Source: Streptomyces sp. 840.1 (lineage in GTDB: Bacteria; Actinomycetota; Actinomycetes; Streptomycetales; Streptomycetaceae). From it: a stretch of 64,000 nucleotides of DNA. Below the pieces are notes generated by a model, which saw only the letters and a program-made list of their open reading frames with translations, made no database searches and had not been told where the DNA came from. The position numbers and the translations under genes are program-made. Shown here in pieces: positions 1 through 6,847 of the stretch. The stretch covers positions 62,001-126,000 of the forward strand of contig NZ_RJUU01000004.1 in NCBI RefSeq assembly GCF_003751445.1, read 5' to 3'. The stretch's first letter is position 1. Every line of letters begins with the position of its first letter.

Positions 1-1486
1 CCGGTTCACCGCGGTGGCCGCCCGCAACGCCGCCCGCACCGCCGTGTCCGACGCCGGGGGCGAGGTGAGTTACCTCGAACTGGACTGGCTGGCCGACGCC
101 GTCGCGCGCCGCTTGGAGGGCCGCACCGGGCCCGGCCGGCTGGTCGCGCTGCGTGCCGCCCGGACCCGTTACGCCCCGGGAGCCGTCCTGGGCATTCTGC
201 GTTCCGGCGCCGCGTACGTACCCATCGACCCCGGCTACCCGGCCGCCCGCCAGGAGTACCTCCTGCGGGACTCGGGGTGCGAACTGGTCGTCTCCGACAG
301 CGGGCTGCTGGACGGGGAGGTCCCGGTCGCGAAGGCGGGCCCGTTCGTCCTGGCGGCCCGGACCGTGTCCGGGGCGGACGCAGCACCGGGCGGCCGCCGG
401 GTGCCCGACGACACCGCCTACGTCATCCACACGTCCGGGTCCACCGGTGCCCCCAAGGGCTGCGTCGTCGGACACGGTCAGGTGCTGGCCCTGCTGGACG
501 CGGCGGTACCACTGCTGGGCACGGGCCCGGACGACGTGTGGACGCTGTTCCACTCGCTCAGCTTCGACTTCAGTGTGTGGGAGCTGTGGGGCCCGCTGCT
601 GTACGGCGGCCGCACGGTCGTCGTCGACCGTGAGACCGCCACGGAACCCCTGGAGTTCGCCCGTCTGCTCGCGAGCCGGGGCGTCACCGTCCTCAACCAG
701 GTGCCCTCCGCCTTCCGCAACCTGACCGCCGAGGCCATCGCCGAGAAGGTACGGCTGCCCGCACTGCGCCGGGTCGTCTTCGGCGGCGAGGCTCTGATCC
801 CCGCCGATGTGAGGCGCTGGTGGGCGGCCGGGATCGCCCCGGACGCCGAACTGGTCAACATGTACGGGATCACCGAGACCACGGTCCACGTCACGTACTG
901 CCCGCTCACCCCTGCCGTTCTGGAGGGTGCGGCGCCAGGCCGTACGCCACTCGGGCGTCCGCTGCCGCACCTGTCGGTCTCGCTGCGCGACGCCGGGGGC
1001 CGGCCCGTCCCGGCCGGGGAGCAGGGCGAGATGTGGGTCGGCGGGAGCGGGGTCGGCAACGGCTACATGGGACGCCCGGAACTGACCGCTCAGCGCTTCG
1101 TCGACCCGGGCGACGGCTCCGGCCGGCACTACCGCAGCGGTGACTGGGCCGTGGCCGACGAGAACGGGCTGCTGTACTACGCGGGCCGTCAGGACGGCCA
1201 GGTCAAACTGCGCGGCTTCCGCATCGAACTGGGCGAGATCGAGTCGGCGCTGCGCGCGGTGCCGGGTGTCTCGGGCGCGGCCTGCCTGGTGACGGACAGC
1301 CCTCACGGGGACCAGTCCCTCACCGCGTACGTCGTGGCGGAACGCGAGGCCGTCCCGGCGGGCACGGTCCGCGGGGCGCTCGCAGCGCGGCTGCCGGCCC
1401 ACATGATGCCGCAGCGGATCCGCTACCTGGACCGGCTGCCGCTGACGCACAACGGCAAGCTGGACCGGGCCGCGCTGGCCGCCTGA
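1..1486 (+). CDS. NRPS adenylation domain, Thr-type, 5' partial
   Basis: C-terminal part of an amino-acid adenylating protein; the reading frame is open to base 2 and the typical start of an A domain (RFTAVAARNAARTAV) shows that the gene begins outside the window. A-domain motifs are in order: IHTSGSTGAPKG (ATP loop), FDFSVWELWG (A4), NMYGITETT (A5), YRSGDW (A7), GRQDGQVKLRGFRIELGEIE (A8) and the terminal NGKLD with the catalytic Lys (A10). Aligning by eye to GrsA gives the ten pocket residues D-F-W-N-V-G-M-V-H-K, one conservative change from the classical threonine code. The protein stops just after A10, so there is no carrier domain on this side; a condensation domain could lie upstream. 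No link to the macrolide genes is visible, so it most likely belongs to an adjoining locus. Confidence 0.9.
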   Translation, partial: RFTAVAARNAARTAVSDAGGEVSYLELDWLADAVARRLEGRTGPGRLVALRAARTRYAPGAVLGILRSGAAYVPIDPGYPAARQEYLLRDSGCELVVSDSGLLDGEVPVAKAGPFVLAARTVSGADAAPGGRRVPDDTAYVIHTSGSTGAPKGCVVGHGQVLALLDAAVPLLGTGPDDVWTLFHSLSFDFSVWELWGPLLYGGRTVVVDRETATEPLEFARLLASRGVTVLNQVPSAFRNLTAEAIAEKVRLPALRRVVFGGEALIPADVRRWWAAGIAPDAELVNMYGITETTVHVTYCPLTPAVLEGAAPGRTPLGRPLPHLSVSLRDAGGRPVPAGEQGEMWVGGSGVGNGYMGRPELTAQRFVDPGDGSGRHYRSGDWAVADENGLLYYAGRQDGQVKLRGFRIELGEIESALRAVPGVSGAACLVTDSPHGDQSLTAYVVAEREAVPAGTVRGALAARLPAHMMPQRIRYLDRLPLTHNGKLDRAALAA

Positions 1487-1714
1487 GGGCTGTCCCCCGG
1501 GCCGCTCTCCCACACGCTCACTCTCTCTCCCACACGCTCGCTCTCTCTCGCACGCTCGCACTCGTGCCCGCGTGGGAAGACAATCACCGCACCCTCCGAC
1601 GGAACATATTTCGGCCGGAATGCAGAGCTCATTCCAGGAAATCATCGAGTGATTCTCCAGCGAGAATCCAGGGAAACTCCGACGGGCCTTCCGGAGAGGA
1701 ATCACCGAGCGCAC
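1487..1714. other. Intergenic region, no gene seen
   Basis: Spacer after the adenylation gene. The first part is a pyrimidine-rich direct repeat (annotated separately). The rest, 1567-1714, is less GC-rich than the genes around it and shows no credible coding frame. Confidence 0.5.
1505..1559. repeat. Pyrimidine-rich direct repeat, about 20-bp period
   Basis: The 15-mer CTCTCCCACACGCTC occurs at 1505-1519 and exactly again at 1525-1539. A diverged third copy (CTCTCGCACGCTCGC) is at 1545-1559. The period is 20 bp. It lies directly after the adenylation gene stop; no function is evident. Confidence 0.6.
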
Positions 1715-1761
1715 GAAAAAAGGGTCGCCGCGACCCCCCGGGAGGGGATCGCGGCGACCCT
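1715..1761 (-). terminator. Rho-independent terminator of the DUF5302-like gene
   Basis: A 13-bp inverted repeat (AGGGTCGCCGCGA at 1721-1733, its complement at 1749-1761) is flanked at its low-coordinate side by a run of A (1716-1721). Read on the minus strand this is a GC-rich stem followed by a U run, about 20 bases after the stop codon of the small gene at 1781. Confidence 0.85.
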
Positions 1762-1780
1762 CAGAAATGCCCGTCCGGAG

Positions 1781-2038
1781 TCAGCCGGCCTTGCGGCGGA
1801 AATTCCGGTGCTGGCGGTTGAGACCACTGGCGCCGTTGATCTTCAGCCGCGCCTCGTGATGCGCCTGCTGGGACCTGGCGTTGCGGGACTTGCGCTCCAG
1901 AGCCTCCTGGAACTTGCGCTTGGCGTCGGTCTCGGCGGCATTGGTCTCGACGGCGCTGGTCTCGACGACGTCGGTTTCGACGGCATTCGTTCCGGCCGCT
2001 TCGGTTTCGGCCGCGTTGGTTTCCGGCGTATCAGTCAT
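1781..2038 (-). CDS. DUF5302-like small protein
   Basis: An 85-residue actinobacterial protein of unknown function. The C-terminal half (KRKFQEALERK at about 40-50, then a basic segment ending FRRKAG) matches the pattern I recall for the DUF5302 family, which is common in Streptomyces. The N-terminal 38 residues are a low-complexity, acidic stretch built from repeats of the form ETNAAET / ETDVVET / ETSAVET, visible in the DNA as repeated GGTCTCGACGGC-like units. The ATG at 2038 has a strong ribosome site (AGGAGG, six bases upstream). It is monocistronic with its own terminator and divergent from the 3-dehydrase gene. It has no signal peptide or membrane segment. The family assignment is from memory of motif shape, and no role in the cluster can be inferred. 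Confidence 0.7.
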   Translation of the reverse strand: MTDTPETNAAETEAAGTNAVETDVVETSAVETNAAETDAKRKFQEALERKSRNARSQQAHHEARLKINGASGLNRQHRNFRRKAG

Positions 2039-2248
2039 GCATTACCTCCTGAGCATGTTCCAGAGCATTTTTAGTGTGCCATCCGAGCGACCGTCCGGCG
2101 AGCCCCTTTCGGTCTCGACAGAAGATTTTTCGCCACCCGACGCCATTCCTCCCCGACCTGATGAAATCAAGCGGCGCTCCACCGGTTCGATGTGTTTTCG
2201 GGCCTAGGCTCACGGTTCCGTCAGCGGTGCCATCAGAAGGGAACGACC
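2039..2248. promoter_or_regulatory. Divergent intergenic promoter region
   Basis: A 210-bp spacer between the divergent DUF5302-like and 3-dehydrase genes, with several A/T-rich patches (2064-2075, 2127-2132, 2193-2199). A TAGGCT hexamer at 2205-2210 could be a -10 for the plus-strand gene, but I see no convincing -35 at the right distance. Promoters for both genes must lie here; I cannot place them. Confidence 0.4.
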
Positions 2249-3550
2249 ATGGGCGAGACCAAGGACCGGATCGCGGAGCTCGTCCGTGAGTACCACCGGG
2301 AGCAGGCTCCGGGCCCCTTCGAGCCAGGTGTCTCCCCGGTACAGGTCTCAGGCGCCGTGCTGAGCGAGGAGGACCGGCTGGCGCTGGTCTCCGCGGCGCT
2401 CGACATGCGGATCGCCGCCGGCGTCAGCTCCCGGCGCTTCGAGCGGGACTTCGCCCGCTTCATCGGCACCCGCAAGGCCCACCTGACGAACTCCGGCTCC
2501 TCCGCGAACCTGCTGGCGCTGAGCTCCCTGACCTCCCCGCAGCTGGAGGAGCAGCGCCTGAAGCCGGGCGACGAGGTCATCACGGTGGCGGCGGGCTTCC
2601 CGACCACGGTCAGCCCGATCCTGCACAACGGCCTGGTGCCGGTCTTCGTGGACGTCGAGCTGGGCACGTACAACACGACCCCCGAGCGGATCGCCGCGGC
2701 CATCGGGCCGAAGACCCGCGCGATCATGATCGCGCACTCCCTGGGCAACCCGTTCCAGGTCGAGGAGGTCGCTCAACTCGCCGAGGAGCGAGGCCTGTTC
2801 TTCGTCGAGGACAACTGCGACGCGGTCGACTCCACCTACCGGGGCAAGCGCACCGGCTCCTTCGGCGACCTGTCGACCACCAGCTTCTACCCCGCCCACC
2901 ACATCGCGATGGGCGAGGGCGGCTGCGTCCTGACGAGCAACCTGGTGCTGGCGCGGATCGTGGAGTCCTTCCGCGACTGGGGCCGGGACTGCTGGTGCGA
3001 GCCGGGCGAGGACAACCGCTGCATGAAGCGCTTCGACCAGCAGATGGGGAAGCTGCCGCACGGCTACGACCACAAGTACATCTTCTCCCACGTCGGGTAC
3101 AACCTGAAGGCGACCGACCTGCAGGCGTCCCTGGGCCTGAGCCAGCTGGGGCGCATCGAGGAGTTCGGCGCCGCCCGCCGCCGCAACTGGGCCCTGTTGC
3201 GCGCCGGGCTCGACGGGCTGCCCGGCCTGCTGCTCCCGGAGCCGACGCCGGACAGCGACCCGAGCTGGTTCGGCTTCCTGATCACGGTGGACCCGGACGC
3301 GGCCTACACCCGCGCCGCGCTGGTGGACTTCCTGGAGTCGCGGCGCATCCACACGCGCCGCTTCTTCGCGGGCAACCTGACCCGCCACCCCGCGTACGCC
3401 GAGCGGCCGCACCGGATCGCCGAGCCGCTGACCAACAGCGATCTGATCACGGACCAGACCTTCTGGATCGGTGTCTACCCGGGCATCACCGAGGAGATGA
3501 TCGAGTACGTCCTCTCCTCCGTCCGCGACTTCACCACCCGCGCCCACTGA
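2249..3550 (+). CDS. NDP-4-keto-6-deoxyhexose 3-dehydrase (E1/SpnQ type)
   Basis: A 433-residue PMP-dependent dehydrase of the DegT/DnrJ aminotransferase fold that removes the C3 hydroxyl of a 4-keto-6-deoxy sugar. Two signatures identify it. The usual catalytic Lys is replaced by His217 in SFYPAHHIAMGEGG, as in E1 (AscC). The [2Fe-2S] ligand pattern C-X57-C-X1-C-X7-C is complete (Cys190, 248, 250, 258), which sets it apart from ColD-type enzymes that lack the cluster. With the 2,3-dehydratase at the right end of the window it predicts a 2,3,6-trideoxyhexose, as SpnQ does for forosamine and UrdQ for rhodinose. Start: the ATG at 2249 follows AGAAGGGA; an upstream in-frame start at 2192 has no ribosome site. 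It stands apart from the other sugar genes, at the far side of the PKS block. Confidence 0.9.
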   Translation: MGETKDRIAELVREYHREQAPGPFEPGVSPVQVSGAVLSEEDRLALVSAALDMRIAAGVSSRRFERDFARFIGTRKAHLTNSGSSANLLALSSLTSPQLEEQRLKPGDEVITVAAGFPTTVSPILHNGLVPVFVDVELGTYNTTPERIAAAIGPKTRAIMIAHSLGNPFQVEEVAQLAEERGLFFVEDNCDAVDSTYRGKRTGSFGDLSTTSFYPAHHIAMGEGGCVLTSNLVLARIVESFRDWGRDCWCEPGEDNRCMKRFDQQMGKLPHGYDHKYIFSHVGYNLKATDLQASLGLSQLGRIEEFGAARRRNWALLRAGLDGLPGLLLPEPTPDSDPSWFGFLITVDPDAAYTRAALVDFLESRRIHTRRFFAGNLTRHPAYAERPHRIAEPLTNSDLITDQTFWIGVYPGITEEMIEYVLSSVRDFTTRAH

Positions 3551-3566
3551 CCCACGGGATCCCGCA

Positions 3567-3613
3567 CACGGGCCGGCCCCCTCCCGAGGCATTCGGGAGG
3601 GGGCCGGCCCGTG
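3567..3613. terminator. Bidirectional terminator, perfect 21-bp stem
   Basis: The arms 3567-3587 and 3593-3613 are perfectly complementary over 21 bp with a five-base loop (GGCAT). It sits midway between the convergent 3-dehydrase and hflX-like genes and is flanked by G/C rather than a T run, as is common in Streptomyces. Confidence 0.85.
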
Positions 3614-3620
3614 GGGCGTG

Positions 3621-5033
3621 TCAGGCGGTGTAGGCCTCCAGATCGGCGGCGAGGGGGGCGTCGACGTTCGCCTTCAGGCGGGTGCCGTTCTCCTCGTGCG
3701 ACTCCTCCAGCACCTCACCCGAGTCATGGACGCGCGCCACCAGCTGCCCCTCCGTGTAGGGGACCAGCACCTCCACCTCGATGTCGGGGTGCGGGAGTTC
3801 CTCCATGACGCGGGCCAGGAGGTCTTCGATGCCCTCGCCGGTACGGGCCGACACCGCGATCGCCGTCGGCTCGGCGAGCTTGAGCCGCGCGAGCGCGTCG
3901 GCCGTCGCCGCGTCCGCCTTGTTGATGACGACGAGCTCCGGCACGCCCTCTCCGCCGATCTCGCCGATAACCGTGCGCACGGCCTCGATCTGGGACTCCG
4001 GGTCGGGGTGCGAGCCGTCGACCACGTGCAGGATGAGGTCCGCCTCCGCGACCTCCTCCAGAGTGGAGCGGAACGCGTCGACGAGCTGGTGCGGCAGGTG
4101 TCGCACGAAGCCGACGGTGTCGGCCAGGGTGTAGGCCCGCCCGCCGGGCGTCTCGCTGCGGCGCACCGTCGGGTCGAGGGTGGCGAACAGGGCGTTCTGG
4201 ACGTGGACTTCGGCGCCGGTGAGGCGATTGAGCAGCGAGGACTTGCCCGCGTTGGTGTAGCCGGCGAGGGCGACCGAAGGGACCTGGTTGCGGCGCCGTT
4301 CCTGCCGCTTGAGGTCGCGGGCGGTCTTCATCTCCTCGATGTCCCGGCGCATCTTGGCCATCTTGTCGCGCAGCCGGCGCCGGTCCGTCTCGATCTTCGT
4401 CTCGCCGGGGCCTCGGGTGGCCATGCCACCGCCCGCGCCGCCACCGCCGCCCATCTGCCGGGACAGTGAGGCGCCCCAGCCGCGCAGCCTCGGCAGCATG
4501 TACTGCATCTGCGCGAGCGCGACCTGTGCCTTGCCCTCGCGGGAGGTGGCGCGCTGGGCGAAGATGTCGAGGATCAGGGCGGTCCGGTCGACCACCTTGA
4601 CCTTGACGAACTCCTCCAGGCGGACGAGCTGGGCGGGGCTCAGCTCGCCGTCGCAGACCACGGTGTCCGCACCGGTGGATTCGACGAGAGCGCGCAGCTC
4701 CCCGGCCTTGCCCGAGCCGATGTACGTGGCCGGGTCCGGCTTGTCGCGGCGCTGGATGACACCGTCGAGGACCAGAGCGCCCGCGGTCTCGGCGAGGGCG
4801 GCGAGCTCGGCGAGGGAGCTCTCGGCCTCCGCGACCGTGCCGGAGGTCCACACGCCGACGAGCACCACGCGCTCCAGGCGGACCTGGCGCTGCTCGACTT
4901 CGACGACGTCCCGGAGTTCGGTGGACAGGGCCGGGACACGGCGCATGCCGGTTTCCTGGGTGGTGTCGATGGCGTCGGCGGCGGCGATGCGGCCGCCGCC
5001 GGCGGCGGTGGGCTCGTGATCTGTCGCGGTCAT
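3621..5033 (-). CDS. hflX: HflX-family ribosome-associated GTPase
   Basis: A 470-residue protein with the whole HflX layout: an N-terminal nucleotide-binding HflX domain (about 50-200, with the motif DPATYIGSGKAGELRALV), a glycine-rich linker (195-203), the RGPGETKIETDRRR helical signature (207-220), then a G domain with G1 GYTNAGKSS (258-266), G3 DTVGF (305-309), G4 NKAD (371-374) and G5 SAR (395-397). HflX binds the 50S subunit and splits stalled 70S ribosomes; some homologues protect against macrolides and lincosamides. Streptomyces normally carries one housekeeping hflX elsewhere. This copy has a shorter N-terminus than I recall for that protein and sits among macrolide genes, so it is probably a cluster paralogue with a possible self-resistance role (inference). 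Start: the ATG at 5033 is preceded by GAGAGGAAA. Confidence 0.9.
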   Translation of the reverse strand: MTATDHEPTAAGGGRIAAADAIDTTQETGMRRVPALSTELRDVVEVEQRQVRLERVVLVGVWTSGTVAEAESSLAELAALAETAGALVLDGVIQRRDKPDPATYIGSGKAGELRALVESTGADTVVCDGELSPAQLVRLEEFVKVKVVDRTALILDIFAQRATSREGKAQVALAQMQYMLPRLRGWGASLSRQMGGGGGAGGGMATRGPGETKIETDRRRLRDKMAKMRRDIEEMKTARDLKRQERRRNQVPSVALAGYTNAGKSSLLNRLTGAEVHVQNALFATLDPTVRRSETPGGRAYTLADTVGFVRHLPHQLVDAFRSTLEEVAEADLILHVVDGSHPDPESQIEAVRTVIGEIGGEGVPELVVINKADAATADALARLKLAEPTAIAVSARTGEGIEDLLARVMEELPHPDIEVEVLVPYTEGQLVARVHDSGEVLEESHEENGTRLKANVDAPLAADLEAYTA

Positions 5034-5509
5034 GCGTTTCCTCTCACTGGGGTGGGGGTCGGGGGGGCGAGGAGGCCGGTGAGGCGGATGTCCGCCGAGA
5101 GGCGGTCCCAGCCACTCGTGGCGGGGGTGTGCGCGCGTGGAGCGCGTGCTTCCACGCTCACGGAACGGGCCGCAGGAGACGAGGTCGGCCCGTCACACTC
5201 TACGGAGTTCGGGCATTTTTCTCCGTGCCACAAGGGCTCGAACGCTCAAGGATCGCTTGAGCCCGGCGGGGCCGGGGCGCTGACGGGGCGACAGCCGGGG
5301 CCGCGGGCCGGAGCGTGGTGGCGGGGCCACCACCCGCCGCCGGTGCGGGGCGCGCACCGCGGCACGAGGAGGGCCGAGGGGGTGCGGGCCGGAAAGTGTG
5401 TATCCGACCTACCTGGGCCTCGGCCGGGCCGCCGGAGACGGTGGAGGGGTCCCAGCGATCGCAGCTCCGGGCCCGGCGGATTCCGGGCGTCGAGACCCCG
5501 AGGAGCGTC
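5034..5509. other. Divergent intergenic region, hflX / transposase-like gene
   Basis: A 476-bp gap between divergent genes. It contains an A/T-richer island at 5196-5262 with two inverted repeats: ACGGAG...CTCCGT around 5203-5226, and GCTCAAG-5 bases-CTTGAGC at 5244-5262. The rest is GC-rich and without a convincing gene. A 67-codon minus-strand frame starting at a TTG (5233) ends at a TGA that overlaps the hflX ATG; it has no ribosome site and I do not call it. Confidence 0.4.
5244..5262. promoter_or_regulatory. Inverted repeat, possible operator
   Basis: Perfect 7-bp inverted repeat GCTCAAG / CTTGAGC with a five-base spacer, in the divergent region upstream of the hflX-like gene. It could be a regulator site or a weak hairpin; nothing more can be said from sequence alone. 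Confidence 0.3.
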
Positions 5510-6847
5510 ATGAGTGCCACTCTCCACACGGTGGAAGCCCCGGCCCTGCCGCCCGGTCCGGCGGCCGGTGCGTCACGGGCCCTGGTCGCGTCGGTGCTGT
5601 CCTCGCTGCGCCGCCGCGACCAGCGGCACAAGGGCGAGCTGTACGTGAACGGGCTCCTGCACGCCCCGGGCCGCAAGACGATGCGCAATCTGGCCGCGAG
5701 CACGGACGAGCCGGCGGCGGAGCAGAGCCTGCACCACTTCATCAGCTGCTCGACGTGGGACTGGTCCCCGCTGCGGGCGGAGCTGGCGGCCCGGATGGAC
5801 CAGCTGCTCGCGCCGAAGGCCTGGGTGGTGCGCCCGCTGGTCATTCCGAAGACGGGCCGTCATTCGGTGGGCGTGGGGCGCCGGTTCGTCCCGCAGCTCG
5901 GGCAGGTGGTCAACAGCCAGCACGGGTACGGACTCTGGCTGGCCTCGGGGGCCGCATCGGCCCCGGTGAACTGGCGGCTGTCGCTGTCCGGCGACTGGCT
6001 GGAGGACACCGAGATGCGCCAGCGGGCGGCGATACCCGACTCGGTGGACGCCGGTTCCGCGGAGGGCCTCGTCCTGGACATGGCGCTGGAGACGGCGGGC
6101 TGGGGGGTGACCCGGCTGCCCGTGGTGACGGACGCACGCGAGGAGGCGGTGCCCTCGATGGTGCGGGCCTTCTCCCGGGCCGGGCTGCCCTTCCTGCTGC
6201 GGATCGGTGGCAGTACGGGCCTGCTGGCCCCGGCTCTGTCCGGTAGCGGGAGCCGGTCCGTGTCGGCCCCGGCGGGACACCTCGCCGAACTGGCACGCTC
6301 CCAGCGCCGGCCGGTGGAGTGGTTCGAGCCGGTGGGTAGGGGGCTGCCGAAGACCTCGCTGGTGTCCCTGCTGCCGGTACGGCTGCCTGGGCCGCGTCAG
6401 GCGTTCGACGGGGTGCCGTCGGCGGACGCGCCGCTGACGCTGGTGGGGGTGTGGTCGCCGAACAGCCGCGAGGCATCGGAGCTGTGGCTGACGAACCTGG
6501 CCGGTGCGAGCCGGAGCACACTGCTGGGGCTGGGCAGGCTGATCGGGCGGGCCGATGCCGATTTCACGGGCACGAGCCTGCCGGTGGGGGCGCTGGACTT
6601 CGAGGGCCGCTCGTACCACGGCTGGCACCGGCACGTGACCCTGGTGTCGCTGGCGCACGCGGTGCGGCTGCTGGGCCCGGGGGCGCGCCGGCCGCACGTC
6701 GGCCGGGTCGCGCTCACGCCGGTTCCCATGACCGGGGGTCGTCGGGTGCGGGACTCTGGAAGATACGTGCCCGTTGCAGGCGCAGGGCGAGCTGGAGTTC
6801 CAGCGAGCGTTCCGGTTGCTGCCAGTCCGGGCCGAGCAGCTGGGTGA
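5510..6847 (+). CDS. IS701-like transposase homologue, probably inactive
   Basis: A 445-residue homologue of the IS701-family DDE transposases often found in Streptomyces antibiotic clusters. The order of family landmarks is kept: RRDQRHKGELYVNGLL (35-50), KTGRHSVGVGRRF (114-126), VVTDAREEAVPSM (205-217) and DFEGRSYHGWHRHVTL (363-378). The first catalytic Asp, expected in a VVDETG-like motif, is Pro113 (VIPKTG). Asp208 and Glu365 occupy the other two positions. Loss of one DDE residue makes transposition unlikely and suggests decay or a new role. I saw no terminal inverted repeats around it. Start: the ATG at 5510 follows AGGAG, whereas the longer open frame from 5315 has no such support. The last 45 codons overlap the 3' end of the convergent regulator gene; that tail (after about residue 400) does not look like the family. 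Confidence 0.75.
   Translation: MSATLHTVEAPALPPGPAAGASRALVASVLSSLRRRDQRHKGELYVNGLLHAPGRKTMRNLAASTDEPAAEQSLHHFISCSTWDWSPLRAELAARMDQLLAPKAWVVRPLVIPKTGRHSVGVGRRFVPQLGQVVNSQHGYGLWLASGAASAPVNWRLSLSGDWLEDTEMRQRAAIPDSVDAGSAEGLVLDMALETAGWGVTRLPVVTDAREEAVPSMVRAFSRAGLPFLLRIGGSTGLLAPALSGSGSRSVSAPAGHLAELARSQRRPVEWFEPVGRGLPKTSLVSLLPVRLPGPRQAFDGVPSADAPLTLVGVWSPNSREASELWLTNLAGASRSTLLGLGRLIGRADADFTGTSLPVGALDFEGRSYHGWHRHVTLVSLAHAVRLLGPGARRPHVGRVALTPVPMTGGRRVRDSGRYVPVAGAGRAGVPASVPVAASPGRAAG

Noticed and set aside
5315..5509. Upstream extension of the transposase-like frame
   Set aside because: No ribosome site, Ala/Gly/Arg-rich translation; the ATG at 5510 has AGGAG at the right distance.
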